Shown here piece by piece: positions 1 through 5,811 of a stretch of DNA of 11,734 bases (position 1 is the stretch's first letter; each line of letters starts with the position of its first letter). This DNA is from JBGPBY01 sp041481485 (lineage in GTDB: Bacteria; Acidobacteriota; Terriglobia; 20CM-2-55-15): the NCBI GenBank assembly GCA_041481485.1, contig JBGPBY010000208.1, positions 1 through 11,734 on the forward strand, in the 5' to 3' direction. The position numbers and the translations under genes are program-made. The notes under the pieces are model-generated. The model saw nothing but the letters and a program-made list of their open reading frames with translations, was not told the DNA's origin and ran no database searches.

Positions 1-1
1 A

Positions 2-526
2 TCATTTCTCCAGATTGATCGCGCAACCCACCGCAGCCGTGCGCGGATGCGCGACCGGTTTGCCGGCAAGAACGGAGTCGAGAGCGTTTCTCAAATCCGG
101 TTCCGTTGCAGCAGTCCGAGCCTGTCCAATATCCGCAATTCGATTATCGATCCGTCCGAGATAAAGGATTTTACCGTCGCTCGACAGCACGGCGCTCTCA
201 GGAATTGCTGTCGCTCCCGTGAGCCGGGCCAGCACCTGTTTTGAATCGAGCAAGACAGGAAACTTGAAGCCAAATTCCCTGGCGTGCTTCTTGACGTCGG
301 CATCGGGGATCGAAGTGTCGGCCTGCACCGCGTAGAACGCAACGCCCCGTTTGGCATAATCGGAATAAATGCGGTTCATTTCCGGCACATAGCCGTTGCT
401 GATCGGACAATCCGTCGTGGTGAAGAAAACCACAACAGCTTTGCTCTTCGCCCACTCCGAATCCGGATGCAGGTGACCCGCCGTGTCGAAGAGCGAAAAA
501 TGAACAAGGGCAAGCAAAAGGAACAT
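2..526 (-). CDS. Redoxin (AhpC/TSA-like thioredoxin-fold) domain protein, probably exported
   Basis: A 174-residue protein with a complete reading frame; the TGA stop is at positions 4-2. The N-terminus is a short hydrophobic stretch (MFLLLALV) leading straight into the redoxin domain, so it may be a short signal peptide or anchor, although it lacks the usual basic residues. The thioredoxin fold is shown by the KAVVVFF strand followed by TTDCPISN at about residues 37-44. This carries one active-site Cys (CPIS, not CxxC) in the peroxiredoxin/TlpA-like position. Further along come PVLLD, a cis-Pro-type segment TAIPESAV and the GRIDNR motif. The C-terminal GCAI is typical of redoxin proteins from acidobacteria, planctomycetes and verrucomicrobia. 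Such proteins are presumed thiol-disulfide or peroxide-handling proteins; the partner is unknown. ATG at 526 is the first start in frame, because a TAG stop lies 15 bases upstream. No good ribosome binding site is visible. Family assignment is firm, function is inferred. Confidence 0.85.
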   Translation of the reverse strand: MFLLLALVHFSLFDTAGHLHPDSEWAKSKAVVVFFTTTDCPISNGYVPEMNRIYSDYAKRGVAFYAVQADTSIPDADVKKHAREFGFKFPVLLDSKQVLARLTGATAIPESAVLSSDGKILYLGRIDNRIADIGQARTAATEPDLRNALDSVLAGKPVAHPRTAAVGCAINLEK

Positions 527-838
527 GATGACGCAGTCATTCTACAACGGGACCGCAATAAAGTCCGCATCGCCGTCACGGCAGTCTTCAACTGTGAGCC
601 GACATGGCGAACTATGACCGCGACTAGAGTTCTGGCATTGCCGTCTTCACCGATTGTCATACCGAGGACGGTAAACAAACGGATGGTCTGGCCGACTTAC
701 CCGAAAGCATTAGCCCCTCATACCACAGGCCAATTACTTCCCGTTTGCAGCGATGGTACGTTATCCGTGGTCTGACCGTAGGCACAACGGCGTGCCCGTC
801 AGCGGTTTGACCGGTTCCATACTCCCACGATGATTCGA
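527..838. other. Intergenic stretch with no recognisable gene
   Basis: About 310 bases between the redoxin start and the terminator hairpin at 839. All six frames were considered. Open frames exist on both strands but none gives a recognisable protein, and those reaching into the redoxin gene look like its shadows. No tRNA, tmRNA, RNase P or SRP signature was found. A modest stem (CCGTCTTC with GAGGACGG, U-G wobble included, around 644-672) is visible but has no T-tract. Because a plus-strand terminator follows directly, a short plus-strand transcript ending at about 875 is possible. Confidence 0.4.
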
Positions 839-875
839 GTCTTCGGTCGTTCAATTCGATCGAAGACTTTTTTTT
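839..875 (+). terminator. Rho-independent terminator, plus strand
   Basis: An 11-base stem (GTCTTCGGTCG pairing with CGATCGAAGAC, one G-U wobble) closes a 7-base loop (TTCAATT) and is followed at once by eight T residues (868-875). There is no matching A-run on the left, so it acts only on plus-strand transcripts. No intact plus-strand gene lies upstream, and a decayed ammonium-transporter fragment lies downstream. It could end an unrecognised small RNA or be left over from a lost gene. Confidence 0.8.
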
Positions 876-943
876 CGCTGTCTGCCGGTATGCTCAGACT
901 TCTGATGCAAACGGTTCGTTCACCATGCTTCAGATATCGACTA

Positions 944-1160
944 ACTCTGGTCTTCGTCGGAAGCACGAAGCTGCTCACGACCCAGATTATCGGCTCACTG
1001 GTCTGCGGGTGAGTGCATCGGAATCGAAGGTCTCGACATCGGTGAACACGGCATGGAAGCTTACGCCGGATTCCAGCTGACGGCGGCAGACTATGTCTCG
1101 ATGACTCAGGCCGCGAGCGTCCAGACTGCGGGTGAATTCGCAAAGGCGCGGGCGAAGTAG
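944..1160 (+). pseudogene. 3' remnant of an ammonium transporter (Amt/MEP family) gene
   Basis: Three plus-strand frames in turn resemble the C-terminal end of Amt channels. The last transmembrane helix region reads STKLLTTQIIGSLVCG (962-1009), then TGA. The overlapping frame gives GLRVSAS (about 997-1017). A further frame shift then gives IEGLDIGEHGMEAYAGFQL (about 1023-1079), followed by an alanine-rich tail and TAG at 1158-1160. 'LRVS..EIEGLDI.EHGMEAY' is the classic cytoplasmic tail of Amt proteins. In an intact gene about 20 residues of a membrane helix separate the first two pieces, so an internal deletion is likely. A one-base deletion near 1022 (GAATC where GAAATC would be in frame) explains the second shift. 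The rest of the roughly 400-residue gene is absent. The left limit is approximate. It is almost certainly non-functional. Confidence 0.72.
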
Positions 1161-1459
1161 CGGGTAATTTCGTTCCCAGCCGCGTAAGCGGCGGCAGTCT
1201 GATAGCCCCCGGCGTGAGCCGGGGGTATTGCACTCCACGAGAAACAGAGTGCCATAGGCACGACAGATCTAGAATTGGATTTGTCCAGTGTGTTCCTGCC
1301 TCATGGGATGGTTGCGCCCCGAAGAATAGATGTGGACAGTATCGGAGTTATAGATCTGTCTACGGCACTCTTTGTGGTGTTGTGTCTCTTTACCCCCGGC
1401 TCACGCCGGGGGCTATCGGACTGCCGCCGCTAACGCGGCTGGGAACGCGACTGCCCCGC
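1161..1459. repeat. Long imperfect palindrome, MITE/REPIN-like element
   Basis: Two 57-base arms in opposite orientation, 1171-1227 and 1391-1447, match at 55 of 57 positions. Each arm carries two small hairpins with GNRA-like loops: CCCCCGGC-GTGA-GCCGGGGG (1206-1225 and its mirror 1393-1412) and GCCGC-GTAA-GCGGC in the left arm. Inside the arms a second inverted repeat is visible: GAGTGCC...ACAGATCTA (about 1247-1271) faces its reverse complement (about 1351-1370), with a small insertion. A further TGTCCA/TGGACA pair lies nearer the centre. The outer ends continue imperfectly (AGCGGG on both sides) up to the two stop codons, TAG 1158-1160 and TAA 1462-1460. The element therefore sits exactly between two convergent reading frames. 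No transposase is encoded, so any movement would need enzymes from elsewhere. It may also block transcription in both directions. Confidence 0.8.
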
Positions 1460-2074
1460 TTACTTGTACTTAAACTGATTTGAAGAAAATTCCTCAAACG
1501 TCATCCCCGCAGTCGCCGACATCGATTCAGACATTGCCGTTCCCAGTTTGTGCGCCAGCTCATCCAATTTTTTCTTTTCACAATTAATCTCTGAGCCGTT
1601 GAGACACAATCCAAAGTTCACCATCGCGGTACTTACGGATGTGGTCTCCACAAGAATCATTTCCCCGTGATAAAGACTCCAGAACTCCTCCGCAGCCTTT
1701 TTGCGGGTTTGCGCGTTTTCCGTATTCGCCACAGTTCCGGCAGCCGATAGTGCCTTCCGATATATATCCCGCTGGTTCTCCAGCCAGGGCTTCATGAATT
1801 CCCGCTCCCGTGCAACCTGCTCACGTTTGGATTGCTCCCTTTGATCTGCGTGCGCCTTTTCCTGGTCGTCATGATATCGAACGAGTCCCCACCAGAATCC
1901 GGCAATCGCGACGAGTGCTGTCGCCAGCGGAACAAATTGGATGGGAACCTGGTACCAGGGTTTTCCCTTTCGAAGCTCATCCAATTCGATTTTGAGCTTT
2001 TCGTTTCTCAGCCTAATTTCTTCCAGCTGAGCGGAACGCAGCGTTTGTTCGGTGTTGGATTCGTCGGATGCCAT
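1460..2074 (-). CDS. Membrane-anchored coiled-coil protein of unknown function
   Basis: A 204-residue protein. The N-terminal third is charged and helical with heptad-like spacing (about residues 10-37), suggesting a coiled coil. One transmembrane helix follows (about residues 47-66, VPLATALVAIAGFWWGLV), then a second highly charged helix (about 70-95, rich in E, K, R and Q). The C-terminal half has the pattern WLENQRDIYRKAL, FWSLYHGEMILVE and STAMVNFGLCL. I associate this with an uncharacterised family of single-span bacterial proteins in which aromatic-rich 'FWELYWG' follows a 'Q.ELY.EA' helix; that link is from memory. Two Cys residues in the region CLNGSEINC might pair. It begins with ATG 39 bases after pssA ends, so co-transcription with pssA is possible. 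No clear ribosome binding site is visible. Function unknown. Confidence 0.75.
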   Translation of the reverse strand: MASDESNTEQTLRSAQLEEIRLRNEKLKIELDELRKGKPWYQVPIQFVPLATALVAIAGFWWGLVRYHDDQEKAHADQREQSKREQVAREREFMKPWLENQRDIYRKALSAAGTVANTENAQTRKKAAEEFWSLYHGEMILVETTSVSTAMVNFGLCLNGSEINCEKKKLDELAHKLGTAMSESMSATAGMTFEEFSSNQFKYK

Positions 2075-2113
2075 AGTAAGGGCAGTATAAACCTACGATT
2101 GTCCTGTCCGGCT

Positions 2114-2743
2114 TCAGGGCTTGGGTATTCGAATCCGTGCGCTGATCATTCCCATTCCGCTAATAAGGTATATCAGCGTCACTGGATGGAGCGTCGCGAC
2201 TCCGGCAATGCGGTAGGCTCCCAACCACAAGTGATCCTCAATCGCATGGTTCCAGAAGGCGATTCCTAAAATGATCACGATGATGATGCTGGTTGGAATT
2301 GGTGTTCCTTCAAAGTATTTCACCTTGCCGGTGCCTCCGGACAGTTCCTCCGCAGTTGCATTGAACCGGGCAAGACGGCTGATCCCGCACACCACGAAGA
2401 ATGCGAGGATCAGCATGTCGATTCCTCCGCGCATGCCGAGAGTGAATCCCAGAACTGCGGGTGCTACCCCGAAGGAAATGATGTCGGACAGGGAGTCCAG
2501 ATCGGCTCCAAGTGTCGACTGTCGTCCGGAACGTCGAGCCCAGTAGCCATCAAATATGTCGAAGAACAACGCGGCGAAAAGAAGAAGGAATGCAATCCAG
2601 AACAACCGATGGAGTCCTTCCGCGATGTAATTCAGGCAAAGAAAGATCGAGATGGTGCCGCAGGTTGCATTGCCGAGCGTGAACAAATCCGCCACGGTGT
2701 ACGAGCGGATCATCGACATGCGCTTCTTGCCGGGAGCGATCAT
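2114..2743 (-). CDS. pssA: CDP-diacylglycerol-serine O-phosphatidyltransferase (CDP-alcohol phosphatidyltransferase family)
   Basis: A 209-residue integral membrane protein that should transfer a phosphatidyl group from CDP-diacylglycerol to serine, the first step towards phosphatidylethanolamine. The full family signature D-x2-D-G-x2-A-R-x8-G-x3-D-x3-D is present: D62, D65, G66, A69, R70, G79, D83 and D87. These Asp residues bind the metal and activate the alcohol. The N-terminal ADLFTLGNATCGT is the usual lead-in of bacterial PssA. The RLARFN segment after the third or fourth helix also fits PssA rather than PgsA. Five or six hydrophobic segments are apparent. The start at 2743 has no strong Shine-Dalgarno; ATG codons at residues 9 and 11 are alternatives and would not touch the motif. 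It lies downstream of dctA on the same strand but is separated from it by a repeat element, so it need not be part of the catabolic operon. Confidence 0.85.
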   Translation of the reverse strand: MIAPGKKRMSMIRSYTVADLFTLGNATCGTISIFLCLNYIAEGLHRLFWIAFLLLFAALFFDIFDGYWARRSGRQSTLGADLDSLSDIISFGVAPAVLGFTLGMRGGIDMLILAFFVVCGISRLARFNATAEELSGGTGKVKYFEGTPIPTSIIIVIILGIAFWNHAIEDHLWLGAYRIAGVATLHPVTLIYLISGMGMISARIRIPKP

Positions 2744-2816
2744 AGGATTTGCAATTATCGTACAGTGATTCGCAATACCTAAACGTATTCATCGGCGCCA
2801 CCACGGCTGTATGGCT

Positions 2817-2910
2817 CTGCCGCTGTAGGGGCGGTCTATGACCGCCCACATGCTGGAAGATTGCATTCATACAAATTGTGGGCGGTCATAGACCGCCCCT
2901 ACAGCGGCAG
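2817..2910. repeat. REPIN-like element, copy 1 (two inverted REP hairpins)
   Basis: Two perfectly complementary 34-base arms (2817-2850 and 2877-2910) are separated by 26 bases. Each arm is itself a hairpin: GGGCGGTC-TAT-GACCGCCC, 8-base stem, 3-base loop. Paired, inverted REP hairpins with a short spacer are the layout known as REPIN, normally mobilised by a RAYT transposase encoded elsewhere. No T-tract follows on either strand, so it is not a canonical terminator. It lies between dctA and pssA. A second copy with a related spacer is at 10729-10810. Confidence 0.85.
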
Positions 2911-2922
2911 GACCCGGCAGTA

Positions 2923-4176
2923 CTAAGCGCCACCCAGCTCCGTTCGAAGTCTGTTTCTGTCGAGGTCGTTTTCCCAACCCGAAATGACGATCGTTGCAAC
3001 GCCATTACCGACAAAGTTGGTCAACGCGCGCGCCTCCGACATGAAGCGATCGATACCCAGGATCAGCGCCAGTCCGGCAGCGGGTATTCCAGGAACTACG
3101 GCCAGCGTTGCCGCCAGAGTGATGAAACCGGCGCCGGTAACTCCCGAAGCGCCTTTGGATGTCAGCATCGCCACGCCGAGCAACGTCAGTTCCTGGCGAA
3201 TCGACAAATGAATGTTCAGAGCCTGAGCCACGAAGAGCGCCGCCATGGTGAGATAAATGTTGGTGCCATCGAGATTGAATGAGTAGCCCGACGGCACGAC
3301 GAGTCCGACAACGGACTTCGAACACCCAAGTCTTTCAAGTTTGGCCATCAGCGGTGCGAGCCCCGCTTCGGAAGATGCGGTTCCCAGAACGGTGAGTAAC
3401 TCTTCTTTGATGTAAATCAGAAAACGGCCTATGTTGAATCCGGACAGCGCTGCAATGGTTCCGAGCACGATGACCACGAACAACAGAGACGTCAGGTAAA
3501 AGCTGCCCATCAGATACATCAGGGGCCGCAGCGCCCCAATTCCGTACTTGCCGATGGTGAATGCCATCGCTCCCCCGGCGCCCAACGGCGCGAGTTTCAT
3601 AATGCCGTTCATGATCGCGAAAAAAATATGGGAGCATTCGGTGATGAACCGGTGCACGTATTGTCCCTTCTCGCCCATCCGTGTCATGGCATAACCGAAC
3701 AGAATGGCAACCAGCAGAACCTGCAGAAGGTCGCCGGAACCCGTAAACGCATCCGTGAAAGTCGCGGGTATCACATGCAACAGAAACCCGGACGTGCTTT
3801 GTTCCGAAGCCCTCTGTGCATAGGACGCTACGGCTTTCGCGTCCAGCGTCGCAGGATCGACATTGAACCCCTGGCCGGGATGGAGGACGTGCATGACCAG
3901 CAGCCCAATCCCCAGAGCAAGGGTGGAGACCACTTCAAAATAGATCAGCGCTTTCGCGCCAACGCGGCCAACTTTTTTCATGTCGCCCGCTCCGGCTATT
4001 CCCAGAACGACGGTGCAGAAAATAATGGGACCGATCAGCATCTTCACCAGAGCAATGAATCCATCGCCCAGAGGTTTCAATGCAACGGCATGATCTGGAG
4101 CAATGTATCCGAAGATGCCTCCAGACAGGATGGCAACCAATACCCAAAAATAAAGATGTCGTGCGAGCCGCTTCAA
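2923..4176 (-). CDS. dctA: C4-dicarboxylate:cation symporter DctA (DAACS family)
   Basis: A 417-residue inner-membrane carrier, close to the usual 420-430. It imports succinate, fumarate, malate or similar acids with protons or sodium ions. Similarity to DctA is visible along the whole length: LKPLGDGFIALVKMLIGPIIF near the N-terminus, FNVDPATLDAKAVASYA in the first periplasmic loop, and LAPLGAGGAMAFTIGKYG. The re-entrant loop serine motif is TASSEAGLAPL, followed by GLVVPSGYSFNLDGTNIY. The second re-entrant loop is TSKGASGVTGAGFITLAATL, and the substrate-binding helix is GIDRFMSEARALTNFVGNGVATI. The preserved binding-loop residues argue for a working carrier. The start codon is TTG, chosen because GGAGG lies 5 bases upstream and the N-terminus then aligns with other DctA proteins. 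It follows the GlcG-like gene by 43 bases and is the last gene of the catabolic block before the repeat element. Confidence 0.92.
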   Translation of the reverse strand: MKRLARHLYFWVLVAILSGGIFGYIAPDHAVALKPLGDGFIALVKMLIGPIIFCTVVLGIAGAGDMKKVGRVGAKALIYFEVVSTLALGIGLLVMHVLHPGQGFNVDPATLDAKAVASYAQRASEQSTSGFLLHVIPATFTDAFTGSGDLLQVLLVAILFGYAMTRMGEKGQYVHRFITECSHIFFAIMNGIMKLAPLGAGGAMAFTIGKYGIGALRPLMYLMGSFYLTSLLFVVIVLGTIAALSGFNIGRFLIYIKEELLTVLGTASSEAGLAPLMAKLERLGCSKSVVGLVVPSGYSFNLDGTNIYLTMAALFVAQALNIHLSIRQELTLLGVAMLTSKGASGVTGAGFITLAATLAVVPGIPAAGLALILGIDRFMSEARALTNFVGNGVATIVISGWENDLDRNRLRTELGGA

Positions 4177-4181
4177 CGATG

Positions 4182-4186
4182 CCTCC
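4182..4186 (-). promoter_or_regulatory. Ribosome binding site that fixes the TTG start of dctA
   Basis: GGAGG on the minus strand ends 5 bases before the TTG at 4176. There is no ATG or GTG at a suitable distance, so TTG is the likely start codon. Confidence 0.75.
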
Positions 4187-4219
4187 GTTCAGGATGTTCC
4201 GAGCGATCGGGGAACAATT

Positions 4220-4678
4220 CTAAGACAGCGCTGCAGCGCCGGCATTGGCACAGACTTCGTCTTCCGCGCTGGAACCGCCGGAGATTCCCAAAGCTCCGAT
4301 TAATTTGCCGTCGGCAATGATGGGAGTCCCTCCTTCAACGGGCATCGCATCCTTGAGGCGAAGCACCAGCAGTCCATCGCCGCCGCGAGCCAGACGATCC
4401 TGAAACATTTTGGTGGGCCGCTTGAAAATCGCCGCGGATTTTGCCTTTGCGATTGCGATCTCCACGCTGCCGACTTGAGTTTGATCCAGTTTCTCGAGGT
4501 ACACGAGATGACCGCCGGTATCGACAATGGCGGCCACCACCGTCCACTGGTTGGAACGCGCCGGCGCCAGCGCAGCAGCAGCGACTTTTTTTGCCTGTTC
4601 GATGGTTATCGAGGGCCCGTACGGCGGAAGTTTGGGCCCGGGAGCCGGTATTGCGGGATTGATGTTCTGTGATTCCAC
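4220..4678 (-). CDS. GlcG/HbpS family protein (DUF336)
   Basis: A 152-residue protein belonging to the GlcG/HbpS (DUF336) fold. Family features are visible: the early helix ITIEQAKKVAAAALAPA, the strand WTVVAAIVDTGGHLVYLEKLD, the segment AKAKSAAIFKRPT, and MPVEGGTPIIADGKLIGALGISG followed by SAEDEVCANAGAAAL near the C-terminus. Relatives include GlcG of the E. coli glycolate operon (role unknown) and the heme-binding sensor HbpS of Streptomyces. No enzymatic motif is apparent, and I see no signal peptide. The start is GTG at 4678, backed by AAGGAG 6 bases upstream (4685-4690). It sits 33 bases after the beta-hydroxyacid dehydrogenase gene and 43 before dctA, so a role in glycolate-, glyoxylate- or semialdehyde-related metabolism is a reasonable but unproven inference. 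The Pro-rich N-terminus (about residues 8-20) is an extension beyond the core domain. Confidence 0.85.
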   Translation of the reverse strand: MESQNINPAIPAPGPKLPPYGPSITIEQAKKVAAAALAPARSNQWTVVAAIVDTGGHLVYLEKLDQTQVGSVEIAIAKAKSAAIFKRPTKMFQDRLARGGDGLLVLRLKDAMPVEGGTPIIADGKLIGALGISGGSSAEDEVCANAGAAALS

Positions 4679-4711
4679 GAACTACTCCTTCATTTCAATC
4701 ATTGCAAATTC

Positions 4712-5596
4712 TTATCGCGATTGGCCGCCTAAACGCCGATAGACCTCATGCGCAACGACGAAATCATTGTGATCCAGACCGAGGCCGCGGCATGCATTCA
4801 TCATTTCGTTGGTCGCGGCGGCGAGAGGAACAGGGCTGCCGAGCTTTCGTGCCAACTCAAGGACGAGCAGCATGTCCTTCTGTTGCAGAGTCACATCCGC
4901 AAGAGGAACCTTCGGCATGCCCCCTTCAAGAATGAAAGGGCCTCGATATCCATGGACCGGCGCGGCCGTCACACTCTTGAGCACAGCATCGAGCGCTACT
5001 TCGCGGGCGACGCCTCCTTTTTCGGCCAGCGCGACGGCCTCGCCAAATGCGACGACTTCGACCATAAGGAGCAGATTGACTGCCAGCTTCATCGTCGCGG
5101 CCTGACCGCTCGCGCCGATGTATGTCACTTTCGGACCGATGGTTTTCAATAATGGTTCGAGCCGTTCGAATGCAGCGCGGTCGCCGCCGATCATGAGTGA
5201 AGCGTTGCCTTGCCGCACGGTCACCGGACTACCCGAGAGTGGAGCGTCGAGCATGACAAAGCCGCGCCTGGAAAATTCTGCGGCAACTTCCCGTGTGACA
5301 TCCGGCGCAATCGTGCCCATATCGATATATACGCTGCCGGGTCGAATGCCGCCAATTACACCGTTATCTCCGAGTGCAACGGTCTTCATAGCAGCACCGT
5401 CCGTCACGATCGAAAAGATCACTTCAGAAGCGGCGGCAACGGCACGAGGAGTGTCGGCCCATCGCATTCCCTGATCGAGCAGAGGCTTTGCCCGGTCCGG
5501 CGAACGATTCCATCCGGTAACGGTGTGTCCCGCCGCCAATAACCGGGGAACAATGACCTGGCCCATCGCTCCAAGACCGATAAAACCGATGTTCAC
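4712..5596 (-). CDS. NAD(P)-dependent beta-hydroxyacid dehydrogenase / semialdehyde reductase
   Basis: A 294-residue soluble enzyme of the 3-hydroxyisobutyrate / 2-hydroxy-3-oxopropionate (tartronate semialdehyde) reductase family. The Rossmann motif GLGAMG is at residues 7-12. WNRSP at 29-33 ends the second strand, and the Asn-Arg pair there is typical of NADP(H)-preferring members such as the glyoxylate/succinic-semialdehyde reductases. The substrate loop is DAPLSGSP (117-124). The catalytic Lys is K170 with N174 one helical turn later, matching the family K-x3-N pattern. DNDF-type C-terminal motifs are replaced by LDHNDF, which still fits. The start is GTG at 5596, supported by AAGGAG 5 bases upstream (5602-5607). 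It follows the aldehyde dehydrogenase gene after 215 bases, so it may have its own promoter or be read through. Likely role: reducing a small semialdehyde (tartronate, succinic, methylmalonic or glyoxylate-type). The exact substrate is unknown. Confidence 0.87.
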   Translation of the reverse strand: MNIGFIGLGAMGQVIVPRLLAAGHTVTGWNRSPDRAKPLLDQGMRWADTPRAVAAASEVIFSIVTDGAAMKTVALGDNGVIGGIRPGSVYIDMGTIAPDVTREVAAEFSRRGFVMLDAPLSGSPVTVRQGNASLMIGGDRAAFERLEPLLKTIGPKVTYIGASGQAATMKLAVNLLLMVEVVAFGEAVALAEKGGVAREVALDAVLKSVTAAPVHGYRGPFILEGGMPKVPLADVTLQQKDMLLVLELARKLGSPVPLAAATNEMMNACRGLGLDHNDFVVAHEVYRRLGGQSR

Positions 5597-5654
5597 GCTC
5601 TCTCCTTACTCGATTCGAAAGCAACGCAGAAACACTCGCTCCAGCGTTGGCCGA

Positions 5655-5688
5655 AAATCAAACCGTAATTCTAGACCGAATTTGATTT
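5655..5688. promoter_or_regulatory. Inverted repeat AAATCAAA-N18-TTTGATTT, possible operator
   Basis: A perfect 8-base inverted repeat with an 18-base, AT-rich centre lies in the 215-base gap between the aldehyde dehydrogenase and beta-hydroxyacid dehydrogenase genes, about 60-90 bases upstream of the latter. On the minus strand a -10-like TAGAAT falls in the centre, but I find no convincing -35. It could be a regulator site for an internal promoter. The half-sites are AT-rich and could occur by chance. Confidence 0.3.
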
Positions 5689-5811
5689 GGAGAGCAGTCG
5701 GAGCACGGGAGTCGTTGCCAGCCTGTGGACGGTTAATGACAGCGCAACGGCGAATATTGCTCGCCTCCCTCAAAGCGTGATTTCCAATTCGCCGGTGTGC
5801 GCCCGCGCGAA

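Noticed and set aside
799..1233. Open frame on the minus strand across the amt remnant and repeat arm (144 codons), and its plus-strand look-alike at 1214-1483
   Set aside because: The shared peptide (RLTPGAI.LPPLTRLGT) is simply the translation of the inverted repeat arms on both strands; the rest of each frame has no recognisable domain.
1161..1459. Repeats considered as a small CRISPR array
   Set aside because: The repeats are inverted, only two in number, of 57 bases and separated by another palindrome; there are no evenly spaced direct repeats and no cas genes.
2085..2113. TATACT box just upstream of the hypothetical gene at 2074 as its own promoter
   Set aside because: It lies only about 14 bases before the ATG and no -35 element is found at a suitable distance.
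2817..2910. Palindrome considered as a rho-independent terminator of dctA
   Set aside because: No run of T follows on either strand, and a second copy with shared spacer exists elsewhere, so it is better described as a dispersed repeat.
3628..4320. Open frame on the plus strand opposite dctA
   Set aside because: It is antisense to well-conserved DctA sequence and its translation is low-complexity, basic and Gln/Arg-rich, as expected of a shadow frame.
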